A program made the translations under genes and the position numbers. A stretch of DNA of 63,762 bases from Verrucomicrobiota bacterium (GTDB lineage: Bacteria; Verrucomicrobiota; Verrucomicrobiia; Opitutales; Opitutaceae): the NCBI GenBank assembly GCA_018239675.1, contig JAFEGX010000011.1:1-63762 (forward strand), in the 5' to 3' direction. The notes beneath the pieces are model-generated. The model was given only the letters and a program-made list of their open reading frames with translations. It was not told where the DNA came from and ran no database searches. Numbering within the stretch: the first letter of the stretch is position 1; each line of letters opens with the position of its first letter. Shown one piece after another: positions 52,200 through 61,087 of this stretch.

Positions 52200-53285
52200 A
52201 TGAACCCGCGCAACCACTACTTCACCCTCGCGGCGTCGAACGCGCGCTACGCCGCCTGGTGGCGGGGCGGCCGGCTCGACCGCCCGCCGGTCACGCTCTA
52301 CGTCGAGAACCGCGGCTCGCTGCGCGCCCCGCGCTCGAACCACGCGACGCTCCGCGAGCGCTGGCTCGACGTCGGCTTCCAGGTCGAGTCCGCCCTCGCG
52401 ATGCTCGAGACCAGCCCGGCCCTCGGCGACAGCGTGCCGTGCTGGATGCCCAACGTCGGCCCCGACCTCACCTCGACGCTGTTCGGCGCCGAGCTCGTCT
52501 TCGGCGAGAGCACGAGCTGGTGCCAGCACACGCTGCACGAGACCGCGGACTGGGAGCGGTTCATCGCGACGCCCCCGGACTTCGGCAACCTCTACTGGGA
52601 GACCATCGACGCGATGATCTCCCTCGCGGCCGACCGCTTTGCGGGCCGGTTCTACGTGGCGATGCCCGACCTGCACGGCAGCTTCGACATGCTCGCCGGC
52701 CTCCGCGGCCCCGAGAATCTCTGCCTCGACCTCATCGACGCCCCCGACCTCGTCCGCCGCGCCAGCCTGCACGCGGCGCGCGCGTACGTGGAGGCGTTCC
52801 GCCGGCTGCACCAGAAGCTCACGGCGCTCGGCCAGCCCAGCACGACGTGGTGCTCCTACCTCCACGACGGCCCCGCCTACGTGCCGAGCTGCGACTTCTG
52901 GTGCCTCGTCTCGCGCGAGGTCGGCGAGGAGCTGATCCGCCCCTCGATCGAGATGGAGATGGCGCCCCTGGAGCGGACGATCTTCCACCTCGACGGCCCG
53001 CAGGCGCTCCAGCACCTCGAGACGATGCTGGCGCTGCCGCGGCTGAACGCCGTGCAGTGGGTCTACGGCGCGGGCCACGGCAACGCGTCGCGCTGGCTCG
53101 ACGTCTACCGCCGCTGCCGCGAAGCCGGCAAGGCGGTGCAGATCCTGGCCGAGGACGCCGACGACGCGCTCCACGTGCTGCGCGAGCTCGGGCCGGACGG
53201 CCTCTGGCTCACGGTCTGCACCCCGTTCCGCAACGCCGACCGCGCGAGCGAGTTCCTCGACGCGGTCCACCAGCTCTCCCCGTGA
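52200..53285 (+). CDS. UroD-superfamily protein (no. 11)
   Basis: 361 residues, more distant. Loop RTIFHLDGPQALQHLETML (about 260-278), His-x-Asp-Gly class, late segment LWLTVCTPFRNADRASEF with one Cys. Trp/Cys-rich stretches (WWRGGRL, SVPCWMPNVG, TTWCSYLHDG) suggest an aromatic or sugar-binding pocket. Its TGA overlaps the GTG of the homocysteine methyltransferase gene, so translation of the two is coupled. Confidence 0.78.
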   Translation: MNPRNHYFTLAASNARYAAWWRGGRLDRPPVTLYVENRGSLRAPRSNHATLRERWLDVGFQVESALAMLETSPALGDSVPCWMPNVGPDLTSTLFGAELVFGESTSWCQHTLHETADWERFIATPPDFGNLYWETIDAMISLAADRFAGRFYVAMPDLHGSFDMLAGLRGPENLCLDLIDAPDLVRRASLHAARAYVEAFRRLHQKLTALGQPSTTWCSYLHDGPAYVPSCDFWCLVSREVGEELIRPSIEMEMAPLERTIFHLDGPQALQHLETMLALPRLNAVQWVYGAGHGNASRWLDVYRRCREAGKAVQILAEDADDALHVLRELGPDGLWLTVCTPFRNADRASEFLDAVHQLSP

Positions 53286-54175
53286 CCCGCGCCGCCCAGT
53301 TCCGCGAGACCCTGGACCGTCGCCCCATCCTGGGCGACGGCGCCACCGGTACCCAGCTGCAGCAGCTGGGCCTAGCGCCCGGCCAGGGCGGAGAATTCTG
53401 GAACGTGGATCATCCCGACCGCGTGCGGCAGGTGCACCGCGCCTATGCCGAGGCCGGGGCGGAGCTGCTCACGACCAACACCTTTGGCGGCACCTCCTGC
53501 GTGCTCGCCGGCCACGGCGCCGCGCACCGCGTGCGTGAACTCAGCGTCGCCGGCGCCCGGCTGGCGCGCGACTGCGCCGGGGACCGGGCCTGGGTGCTGG
53601 GCGACATCGGCCCGTTCGGCGGCATGCTTGAGCCGCTGGGGGACGCGGCGGAGGACGAGGTGGCCCTCGCGTTCCGCGAGCAGGCGGCCGCGCTGCTTGA
53701 GGGCGGGGCGGACCTCATCCTGGTTGAGACCATGTCGGACCCCGCCGAGGCGGTGCTGGCCGTGCGGGCGGCGAAGGCCGCGGGCGCCGAGTGCGTGATC
53801 GCAACCTACAGTTTCCAGCAGTCGTCCGCCGGTTATCGCACCATGATGGGCACGGCGGCGGGTCCCGCGCTGGCCGCACTCGTCGCCGCCGGCGCGGACG
53901 TGGTCGGCGCCAACTGCGGCACCGAACTCTCGCTGGACGACTATGTCCGGCTCACCGCCGAGCTGGTCGCGGCCGCGGCGGGCCGTCCGGTGATCGTCCA
54001 GCCGAACGCCGGTTCCCCGCGCCTGGTCGACGGCGCGATCTGTTATGACGAGTCCGCGGCGCAGTTCGCGGCGGCCACGCCGCGCCTGCTGGCGGCCGGC
54101 GCGCGCATCGTGGGCGGCTGCTGCGGCAGCACCCCGGCCCACATCGCGGCCATGGCTCCCCATTTCTCCCGATGA
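53282..54175 (+). CDS. Homocysteine S-methyltransferase-type protein
   Basis: 297 residues, the Hcy-binding domain alone. Opening ILGDGATGTQLQQLGL, TTNTFGG and the zinc Cys set: Cys in VVGANCGTE (about 205) and Cys-Cys in VGGCCGSTPAHI (about 282). Transfers a methyl group to homocysteine to give methionine. Embedded in the corrinoid operon (GTGA overlap before, ATGA overlap after), it probably takes methyl from the corrinoid protein or directly from a methylated substrate, providing an assimilatory exit. No B12 or folate domain is attached. Confidence 0.88.
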   Translation: MTRAAQFRETLDRRPILGDGATGTQLQQLGLAPGQGGEFWNVDHPDRVRQVHRAYAEAGAELLTTNTFGGTSCVLAGHGAAHRVRELSVAGARLARDCAGDRAWVLGDIGPFGGMLEPLGDAAEDEVALAFREQAAALLEGGADLILVETMSDPAEAVLAVRAAKAAGAECVIATYSFQQSSAGYRTMMGTAAGPALAALVAAGADVVGANCGTELSLDDYVRLTAELVAAAAGRPVIVQPNAGSPRLVDGAICYDESAAQFAAATPRLLAAGARIVGGCCGSTPAHIAAMAPHFSR

Positions 54176-55266
54176 ACGCCCGCGAGAACTTCCACGCGAT
54201 GATGGCGGGCACCGGCGCCGAGTGGATGCCGCTCAACCTGCCCGTCACCCCGCCGGTCGCCGACGTGATCGAGGAGCGCACCGGCGTGCGCAACGCGGAG
54301 CTGGCCTTCGAGACGGACTTCGGCTTCGAGTGGGTCGGCTACAACGAGAACCCACAGGCGTGGCGCGCCGCGCTGGCCGAGGTCGGCTCCGTCCTCCCGG
54401 AAAAGGCCGAGATCGGGCCGTTCTGCATCGCGCACGTCGAGCCGCCCAAGGGCACGGTCGGCCAAGCCTATCACTTTCGCACCATGCTGCACCCGTTGGA
54501 GCACGTCACCAGCGTCGCCCAGCTCGAGCGGCTCCCGTGGCCCGACACCTCCGACCCGGCGCACTACGCGGCCGTGCAGAAGCGGATGCGCCAGATCCAC
54601 GCCCGCGGCAAAGTCGCCTTCGCCGGCATGGAGTGCACGACCTTTGAGCTGTCGTGGTACGCGCGGGGCATGGACAACCTCTTCCAGGACCTCGCCGAGG
54701 GCAATGGCATCGCCGACTGGCTTCTCGACTGGTTCACGGAGCGCTCGTGCAACGTCGTCCGCGCGTTTGCCCGCGAGGGCATCGACGTGATCGGCCTCGG
54801 GGACGACGTCGGCATGCAGACCGGCATGATGCTGTCGGTCCCGATGTGGCGGCAGCACCTGAAGCCCCGCCTGGCGAAGGTCATCGCGGCGATCCGCGAG
54901 GCGTCGGGCCGCCGCAAGGTCTGGGTGCACTACCACTCCGACGGTGACATCCTGCCGATCGTGCCGGAGCTGATCGAGGTCGGCGTCGACATCCTCAATC
55001 CCGTCCAGCCCGAGTGCATGGATGCCGGCGAGCTCGCGCGGCGGTTCGCGAAAACCCTCGGCCTGAGCGGCATGGTCGGCACGCAGACCACGATGCCCTT
55101 CGGCACGCCCGACGACGTCCGGCGGCGCGTGCGCGAGATCGCCCGGCTGCACCGCGAGTTCGGGGCGCGGGTGATGATCGCGCCGACCCACGTGCTCGAG
55201 CCCGACGTGCCGTTCGAGAACATCCTTGCCCTCGTCGAGGAGACCAAGGCCATCCGTTTCCGCTGA
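54172..55266 (+). CDS. UroD-superfamily protein, putative corrinoid methyltransferase (no. 12)
   Basis: 364 residues. Loop KVWVHYHSDGDILPIVPELIEVG (about 250-272), His-x-Asp-Gly class; late segment IAPTHVLEPDVPFENI (about 335-350). ATG overlaps the stop of the homocysteine methyltransferase gene (ATGA), and it is followed 55 bp later by a membrane protein. Translational coupling suggests partnership with that methyltransferase: this protein could load methyl onto the corrinoid, which the former passes to homocysteine (inference). Confidence 0.82.
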   Translation: MNARENFHAMMAGTGAEWMPLNLPVTPPVADVIEERTGVRNAELAFETDFGFEWVGYNENPQAWRAALAEVGSVLPEKAEIGPFCIAHVEPPKGTVGQAYHFRTMLHPLEHVTSVAQLERLPWPDTSDPAHYAAVQKRMRQIHARGKVAFAGMECTTFELSWYARGMDNLFQDLAEGNGIADWLLDWFTERSCNVVRAFAREGIDVIGLGDDVGMQTGMMLSVPMWRQHLKPRLAKVIAAIREASGRRKVWVHYHSDGDILPIVPELIEVGVDILNPVQPECMDAGELARRFAKTLGLSGMVGTQTTMPFGTPDDVRRRVREIARLHREFGARVMIAPTHVLEPDVPFENILALVEETKAIRFR

Positions 55267-55321
55267 CCCTTTCGTCCGTTTCCTTTCTCCGCATCCATTC
55301 CAACCCACCATCATCACCATC

Positions 55322-55891
55322 ATGAAAAACTCGCATCTCATCCTCGCGCTCGCGCTGATTGTCGCCGCCGCCGCCTACCGGGTCGGCGCGGTGTTTGTCC
55401 CGGAGTTGTCGAACGTCTCGCCGATCATGGCGCTCGCGTTCTGCGGCGCCGCCTACCTGGAGCGCCGCGCGCTGTGGCTCGTGCCCTTCGTGGCCCTGTC
55501 CGCCAGTGATCTCTGGATCGACCACTACTACGCGACGCAGTACGGCTATACCTGGGAGCTGGGCGGCGCGCTGCTCCGCATCGCGTGCTTTGCGGCGGCC
55601 CTCGGGGTCGGCGCCTGGGTCGCGCGCCGGCGCACGGTGCTGAACCTCCTCGGTGGCGTCCTCGGCTGCTCGGTGCTGTTCTACTTCGCCAGCAACACGG
55701 CCTCGTGGCTCGGTGACGCCTATTACGCCAAGACCCTCGCGGGCTGGTGGCAGGCGATGACCGTGGGCCACCCGGAGTTCCCGCCGACCGTCTGGTTCTT
55801 CCGCAACACGCTCGTGGGCGACCTCGCCTTCACCGGCCTCTTTGCTCTCGCGATGAGCCGCGCCTACACGACGCAGGCCCGCACCGCGTGA
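55322..55891 (+). CDS. DUF6580-like membrane protein, ECF S-component-like
   Basis: 189 residues with about five TM segments; NVSPIMALAFCGAAYLERRALWLVPFVALSASDLWID resembles DUF6580 and substrate-binding (S) components of ECF vitamin transporters. It ends the corrinoid operon just before a strong terminator. A role in uptake of a corrinoid precursor or of a methylated substrate is suggested only by position; no ECF ATPases are in the window. ATG at 55322. Confidence 0.7.
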   Translation: MKNSHLILALALIVAAAAYRVGAVFVPELSNVSPIMALAFCGAAYLERRALWLVPFVALSASDLWIDHYYATQYGYTWELGGALLRIACFAAALGVGAWVARRRTVLNLLGGVLGCSVLFYFASNTASWLGDAYYAKTLAGWWQAMTVGHPEFPPTVWFFRNTLVGDLAFTGLFALAMSRAYTTQARTA

Positions 55892-55913
55892 GCCATTGCG
55901 TGTGGTAGTATCG

Positions 55914-55943
55914 GGGCCGGTCGCAAGGACCGGCCCTTTTTTT
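55914..55943 (+). terminator. Rho-independent terminator
   Basis: Stem GGGCCGGTC (55914-55922) pairs perfectly with GACCGGCCC (55928-55936) over loop GCAAG, followed by seven T residues. It ends the plus-strand corrinoid/UroD operon. The best terminator in the window. Confidence 0.93.
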
Positions 55944-56017
55944 CGCCCCGAAAGATCCGTCGTCCTTGCGGCCTGACGCTGGACAGGCCTCCGCGGAGGG
56001 AAATCCGTCCGCCCCGC

Positions 56018-57934
56018 TCACCGGCCCAGGCCGGCGCGGAGGACGTCGAGCGTGCCGAGGCCGACGGCGGTGGACATCAGGTAGACGCCGGGCCAGCCGT
56101 CGTGGACGAGTTCCTGGATCTGCTCGGCGGCGATGTCGCGGCCGACCTTCGCCTGGTCCTCGACACTGCTCCTGGCCGCGAGGCGGCCGAGCAGTTGCTC
56201 CGGGATCACCACCCCGGGCACCTGGGCCATGCGCCGCGCGTGCTCGAGGTTCGCCAGGACCATCACGCCAATCAGGAACGGGCGCCGGCCCCGGAATTTC
56301 TCCAGCGCCTGCAGCGGTCCCGGATGGAACACCGGCTGCGTCATGATGTAGTCCGCGCCGGCCTCGAGCTTCTGCTGGAGGCGCTCAAACTCCCGCTTCG
56401 GATCCGGCGACTCGGGCTCGACGCCGGCGCCGATGGTGAAATGGGTGTGCGGCCGCGCCTCCTTGCCGAGCGGTACGCCGCCGAAATCGACACCCGCGTT
56501 CAGGCAGGAATGGGTCAGCCGGATCATCGCGATCGAGTCGAGATCGAACACCGCGGTCGAGCGCGGGTAGGTCGGTGACATCTTCGGCGGGTCGCCGGTC
56601 ACGAAGAGCACGTTGTGGATCCGGTTGTGGTGGTAGCCCACCAGCCGGCTCTGGATGCCCATGAGGTTGAGGTCGCGCGCCGTGAAATGCGGGATCAGCT
56701 CGATCGGGTCGCCCTGCTCCGCCGTCCAGCCCAGGCGCGACCGGATCACCTGGATGAAGTCGCCCGGCGAGATCAGCGGGATCCCGCGCGAGCCGTCGGT
56801 GAAGTCCACCGCGTCAACGAGGCCCGACTTCGCGACCTGCGCGAGGAAATCGACCTTGCTCTGGACGATGCGGTCATCGGTGCCGCGCGGCGGCAGCGCC
56901 TCGATGCTGACGACGAACTGCCCGTCCTTGAGCTTGCGTGACAGCGGCCCGTTCCGGCGTTTCTCGGCGTCGCCGACCGGCACGGCCTCCGTTGAGGCGG
57001 GCGCGGCGACCACGCGTTCCCCCGCCCGGCGCGACTCGAGGTAATTGTGCATTTCCTCGATGTGCTCGGGATGCATCTCGCAGCAGCCGCCGAGCAGCCG
57101 GACGCCAAGGTCGGAAAAGGACCGCGCGAGCTTGCCGGCGAGCTCGGGATTGACCGAGGTCATGAGCCGGTTGCCGATCCGCTGGAAGCCGCCCGCGTTC
57201 GGCATCACTGCCAGCTGCACCGCGCCGGAGCGGACCGGCGGCGCGTCCTTCGCCGCGTCGACGAAGGCGCTCGCGTCCCAGGGTGCGCAGCAGTTCATGC
57301 CCACGACGGGCACGCCGAGCAGCGCCATGCGGTTCACGAACGCCACGGGCTCGGGCTCGAGCGGATGACCGCCCTCCCCGCCCTTGGGCGTCATCTCGGC
57401 GATGATCGGCGGCATGGCCGGCAGGGAGCGGATCAGCCCGATCAGCAGCTCCAGCTGCGATTGCACGCCGAAGGTCTCGAGCAGCAGGGCGTCAGCCCCC
57501 GCCGCGGCCAGCGTCACGAGCTGCTCGCGGTAGCACGCCTCCACCTCCGCGGCCGTGGCGAGCGCGGGATTGGTCGGGCCGACCGATGCCAGCACGAAGA
57601 ACGGCCCGGCGTCGCCGTGCACCTCCTGGAACCGGGCGATCGCGTCGCGCGCGACCTGCACGCCGGCGCGGTTGAGCGCGGCGACGCGGGGCTCCAGGCC
57701 GAAGGGCCGCAGCTGGACGCGGTTCGCGCCGAAGGTGTTGGTCTTGAGGCAGCGCGCCCCCGCCGCGAGGTATTCGGTGTGGACCCGGCGGACCAGGTCG
57801 GGCTGGTCGACGTTGAAGGCCTCGTAGACGTGGTTGGTTTCCGAGAGCCGGCCCGTGAGCTTGAACAGGTAGGATCCCATCGCCCCGTCCGCGAGGAGGG
57901 GACGCGCGCGGAGGGTGCCCAGGAAATCAGCCAT
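56018..57934 (-). CDS. Fused homocysteine S-methyltransferase / methylenetetrahydrofolate reductase
   Basis: About 638 residues. Residues 1-300 form the homocysteine-binding half (LLADGAMGSYLF, TNTFGANR; zinc Cys in GMNCCAPWD and GGCCEMHPEHI). Residues about 330-638 form an MTHFR barrel (VDFTDGSRGIPL, VTGDPPKMSPTYPRSTAVFDLDSI, YIMTQPVFHP). This YitJ-like fusion makes methionine with methyl reduced on folate. It is the second MTHFR of the window, besides the gene at 62007. ATG at 57934 overlaps the upstream MFS stop by 8 bp; ATG at 57955 is an alternative. Confidence 0.88.
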   Translation of the reverse strand: MADFLGTLRARPLLADGAMGSYLFKLTGRLSETNHVYEAFNVDQPDLVRRVHTEYLAAGARCLKTNTFGANRVQLRPFGLEPRVAALNRAGVQVARDAIARFQEVHGDAGPFFVLASVGPTNPALATAAEVEACYREQLVTLAAAGADALLLETFGVQSQLELLIGLIRSLPAMPPIIAEMTPKGGEGGHPLEPEPVAFVNRMALLGVPVVGMNCCAPWDASAFVDAAKDAPPVRSGAVQLAVMPNAGGFQRIGNRLMTSVNPELAGKLARSFSDLGVRLLGGCCEMHPEHIEEMHNYLESRRAGERVVAAPASTEAVPVGDAEKRRNGPLSRKLKDGQFVVSIEALPPRGTDDRIVQSKVDFLAQVAKSGLVDAVDFTDGSRGIPLISPGDFIQVIRSRLGWTAEQGDPIELIPHFTARDLNLMGIQSRLVGYHHNRIHNVLFVTGDPPKMSPTYPRSTAVFDLDSIAMIRLTHSCLNAGVDFGGVPLGKEARPHTHFTIGAGVEPESPDPKREFERLQQKLEAGADYIMTQPVFHPGPLQALEKFRGRRPFLIGVMVLANLEHARRMAQVPGVVIPEQLLGRLAARSSVEDQAKVGRDIAAEQIQELVHDGWPGVYLMSTAVGLGTLDVLRAGLGR

Positions 57935-59294
57935 GCGTGACGGTTTTTCCATCACGCGGCGGAACAGTCAAAAGCAATGAAATCAGGAAACCCGTCATCA
58001 GCAGCCCGGCGCCGACGGCAAACGCGTGGGACGAGGCCGCGGGGCCGTAGCGGTCCTTGAGGGCCGCGACAACCTGCGGCCCGACCACGCCGGCGGTGGA
58101 CCACGCGGTGAGGATGCAGCCATAGACGACCGCCATGCGGCCGGGCCCGAAGGTGTTCAGCACGAACGACGGCATGATGCCGAAGCCGCCGCCGTAGCAG
58201 AGCAGCACGTAGCAGATCAGCCCGGCGAACACCCAGACGTTGCCGGTGAACATGAGCGCGGCGAACGCGACCACCTGCGTGGCGAGGAGAATCCGGAACG
58301 TGACCAGCTGGCCGAGATGGTCCGAGAGACCGCCCCACGCAAAGCGGCCGATGCCGTTGAAGACCGACGAGACGGCGATGAGCGTCGCGCCGTACGCCGC
58401 CAGCGTGGCCGCGTCGGTGAGCGGGTTCACCTTGCGCCAGAGGTCCTGCAGCAGCGGCGACTGGAACCCGATGATCGCGATGCCGGCGGCGATGTTGCAG
58501 AAGAACACGAGCCACATCAGCGCGAAGCGCCGCGAGCGCAGGGCGGGCCACAGCGGCTCGTCGCCCGCCACGGCCTTGGCCCGGCCCGGCGGATTGTGGA
58601 GAAAGTGGGCCGCAATGAATCCGGTCACGCCCAGGATGCCGCCGCTCCCAGCGAACACCAGCGGCAGCGAGCCGTGGAAGGCGGCCATCAGCGTCGGCGC
58701 GATGACCTTGCTCATCAGCAGCGCGCCGAAGCCAAAGCCCATCACGACCATGCCGGTCACGAGGCCCTTCTTGTCGGGGAACCACTTCGCGACGGTTGCC
58801 ACCGGCGTGACGTACCCGAAGCCGAGGCCGATGCCGCCGATGATGCCGTAGCCGAGGTAAAGCAGCGGGAGCGACTGCCCGCTCAGGGCGAAGGCCGCGA
58901 GCACGTGGGCGACGCCGTAGAGCAGGCTGCCGATGGCCGCGAGCTTGCGCGGGCTGGTCCTCGGCAGGAGCAGGCCGCCGGCCGCGGCGGCGAGGCCGAG
59001 GAAGCCGATCGCGAGGCTGAACGTCCAGGCCACCTGGGCATTCGTCCAGCCGTACGTGTCCACCAGCGGCTTCTGGAAATAGCTCCAGGCATAGACCGAG
59101 CCGAGGCACAGCTGCAGCAGCGTGCCCATGGCGGCGATCAGCCAGCGGCGGCGGGGGTGGCCGGCGACGGGCGTCGGGCGGACGGGCTTTTCCCCCGCTC
59201 CACGCGGCCCGCCGGACGACGGCGGCGCCGGCGACCGCTCACCCGACGACGTGAACGAGAGGACGCGGGGGACCAGGATCTGGCGGAAGAGCAT
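57927..59294 (-). CDS. MFS transporter of the oxalate/formate antiporter (OFA) type
   Basis: 455 residues, 12 TM segments after a hydrophilic N-terminal stretch of about 50. Family features: GSVYAWSYFQKPLVDTYGW, YGIIGGIGLGFGYVTPVATVAKWFPDKKGLVTGM and FGALLMSKVIAPT. OFA carriers exchange oxalate, formate or related monocarboxylates. Its ATG overlaps the stop of the formate-THF ligase gene (TGATG), so formate or another small acid is the likely cargo; formate export fits the demethylation model. No oxalate-degradation genes are seen. Confidence 0.82.
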   Translation of the reverse strand: MLFRQILVPRVLSFTSSGERSPAPPSSGGPRGAGEKPVRPTPVAGHPRRRWLIAAMGTLLQLCLGSVYAWSYFQKPLVDTYGWTNAQVAWTFSLAIGFLGLAAAAGGLLLPRTSPRKLAAIGSLLYGVAHVLAAFALSGQSLPLLYLGYGIIGGIGLGFGYVTPVATVAKWFPDKKGLVTGMVVMGFGFGALLMSKVIAPTLMAAFHGSLPLVFAGSGGILGVTGFIAAHFLHNPPGRAKAVAGDEPLWPALRSRRFALMWLVFFCNIAAGIAIIGFQSPLLQDLWRKVNPLTDAATLAAYGATLIAVSSVFNGIGRFAWGGLSDHLGQLVTFRILLATQVVAFAALMFTGNVWVFAGLICYVLLCYGGGFGIMPSFVLNTFGPGRMAVVYGCILTAWSTAGVVGPQVVAALKDRYGPAASSHAFAVGAGLLMTGFLISLLLTVPPRDGKTVTHG

Positions 59295-60979
59295 CAGAAC
59301 AGCCCGACGATCTGGCCGGCGGCGTCGAGGTCGATGGCCTCGGCAGCCGGCACCTTGGGAAGTCCTGGCATGGTCATGATTTCGCCCGTGAGGCAGACGA
59401 TGAAGCCGGCGCCAGCGGAGACGTTGACCTCGCGGATCTCCACGTCGAAGCCGGTCGGCCGGCCGCGGAGGCTCGGGTCGGTCGAGAACGAGTACTGCGT
59501 CTTGGCCATGCAGATCGGGAACTTCCCGTAGCCGGCCTTCTCAAGGTCCCCGAACTTCGTCTTCACGCGCGCGCTGGCGACGATGTCCTTCGCCCCGTAG
59601 ATCTTCTGCGCGATCATGCGCACCTTCTCCCAGAGCGGCAGCTCGTCCGGATAGAGGAACTTGAACTGCTTGCCGGGTTGCTCGGCGACCGCGATGACCG
59701 CCCGCGCGAGCTGCTCCGCGCCGGCGCCGCCCTCGGCCCAGTGGGTGGCGCGCACGGCCTTGACGCCCAGCTGCGCGCAGCGGCGCTCGATGACGGCGAA
59801 TTCCTCGTCGGTGTCGGAGATGAAATGATTGACCGCCACGACGGCGGGCAGGCCGTAGCCGGCGATGTTCTCGAGGTGCTTCTCAAGGTTCGCGAGGCCG
59901 CGCTCGACGGCGGCGGCGTTCGGCGTCTTGAGGTCCGCCTTCTCCACGCCGCCGTGCATCTTCAGCGCGCGGACCGTCGCGACGATCACGACGGCGTCGG
60001 GCTGGAGGCCGGCGAAGCGGCACTTGATGTCGAGGAACTTCTGGGCGCCGAGGTCCGCGCCGAAGCCGGCCTCCGTCACGGTGTAGTCGCCGAGCGTGAG
60101 CGCGAGCTTGGTGGCGAGCACGCTGTTGCAGCCGTGGGCGATGTTGGCGAAGGGACCGCCGTGCACGAACGCCGGGTTGTTCTCCAGCGTCTGCACCAGG
60201 TTCGGCGCGAGCGCGTCGCGGAGCAGCACGGCCATCGCGCCGTTGGCCTTGAGGTCGCCGGCGGTCACCGGCTTCTTGTCGCGCGTGTAGCCGACCACGA
60301 TGCGGCCGAGGCGCTCGCGGAGCTCCTTGAGGTCCTGCGAGAGGCAGAAGATGGCCATGACCTCGGAGGCGACGGTGATGTCGAAGCCCGACTGGCGGAC
60401 GGTGCCGTTGGCGACGCCGCCCATCCCGATGACGACCTCGCGCAGCGCGCGGTCGTTCATGTCGAGCACGCGCTTCCACACGATGCGGTTCGGGTCGAGC
60501 CCGAGCGCGTTGCCGTGGGTGAGGTGGTTGTCCACCATGGCCGACAGGAGGTTGTGCGCCGACGTGATGGCGTGGAAATCGCCCGTGAAGTGGAGGTTGA
60601 TGTCCTCCATCGGCATGACCTGGGCGTAGCCGCCGCCGGCCGCGCCGCCCTTCACGCCAAAGCTCGGGCCGAGGGACGGCTCGCGGATGCAGACGATGGC
60701 GCGCTTGCCGAGACGGCTGAGCGCGTCGGCGAGGCCGACCGTGGTGGTGGTCTTGCCCTCGCCGGCCGGCGTGGGCGAGATGGCGGTCACGAGCACCAGG
60801 CGGCCGCGCGGCTTGGTCAGCTGCTGCCGGTAGAAGTCGAGTCCCACCTTGGCCTTGAACTTGCCGTAGCGCTCGAGCGCGTCGGGCGGGATGTTGAGCC
60901 GGGCCGCGATCTGTTCGATCGGCAGCATTTTTGCCTGGTGGGCAATTTCGATGTCGGAGGGGACAATCTTGGGAGCCAT
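59294..60979 (-). CDS. fhs: Formate-tetrahydrofolate ligase
   Basis: 561 residues, the normal length. Nucleotide-binding [18 protein letters not shown] (about 69-86), [14 protein letters not shown] and later conserved [23 protein letters not shown] are present. Reversibly links formate, THF and ATP to 10-formyl-THF. In a demethylating host the reverse direction yields ATP and formate, consistent with the OFA carrier translated from the overlapping next gene. It lies third in the folate operon, 108 bp after the methyl-THF methyltransferase gene. FolD, needed between MTHFR and this enzyme, is not in the window. Confidence 0.95.
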   Translation of the reverse strand: MAPKIVPSDIEIAHQAKMLPIEQIAARLNIPPDALERYGKFKAKVGLDFYRQQLTKPRGRLVLVTAISPTPAGEGKTTTTVGLADALSRLGKRAIVCIREPSLGPSFGVKGGAAGGGYAQVMPMEDINLHFTGDFHAITSAHNLLSAMVDNHLTHGNALGLDPNRIVWKRVLDMNDRALREVVIGMGGVANGTVRQSGFDITVASEVMAIFCLSQDLKELRERLGRIVVGYTRDKKPVTAGDLKANGAMAVLLRDALAPNLVQTLENNPAFVHGGPFANIAHGCNSVLATKLALTLGDYTVTEAGFGADLGAQKFLDIKCRFAGLQPDAVVIVATVRALKMHGGVEKADLKTPNAAAVERGLANLEKHLENIAGYGLPAVVAVNHFISDTDEEFAVIERRCAQLGVKAVRATHWAEGGAGAEQLARAVIAVAEQPGKQFKFLYPDELPLWEKVRMIAQKIYGAKDIVASARVKTKFGDLEKAGYGKFPICMAKTQYSFSTDPSLRGRPTGFDVEIREVNVSAGAGFIVCLTGEIMTMPGLPKVPAAEAIDLDAAGQIVGLF

Positions 60980-61044
60980 GGTGGTAACGGGGATTTTTCG
61001 GGCAAGGGTGCCGAAGCGGGCGCGGTTTCCAATCTGCTTTCGGC

Positions 61045-61074
61045 CGCGTGCGGAGTTAGTATCTCCGCTACGCG
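61045..61074. repeat. Hairpin between methyltransferase and fhs genes
   Basis: CGCG-T-GCGGAG (61045-61055) pairs with CTCCGC-TA-CGCG (61063-61074) around TTAGTAT. No T-run follows on the minus strand, so it is not a classic terminator; it could attenuate or stabilise the mRNA between two folate genes. Confidence 0.4.
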
Positions 61075-61087
61075 GGGCCAGCAGACC

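Noticed and set aside
50705..54175. A continuous 1156-residue plus-strand open frame and an equally long minus-strand frame across the UroD-like genes
   Set aside because: They are Arg/Pro/Ala-rich shadow frames caused by high GC. The real genes in this interval show family motifs in other frames with tight start-stop overlaps. Only the last part (from 53282) is a true gene.
37025..55266. Uroporphyrinogen decarboxylase (HemE) for haem synthesis
   Set aside because: Twelve divergent paralogues beside a corrinoid protein and RACo, with variable metal-type loops, are not expected for HemE; no other haem genes adjoin.
57927..59294. Oxalate catabolism suggested by the OFA carrier
   Set aside because: No oxalyl-CoA decarboxylase or formyl-CoA transferase lies nearby; overlap with formate-THF ligase favours formate or a related acid.
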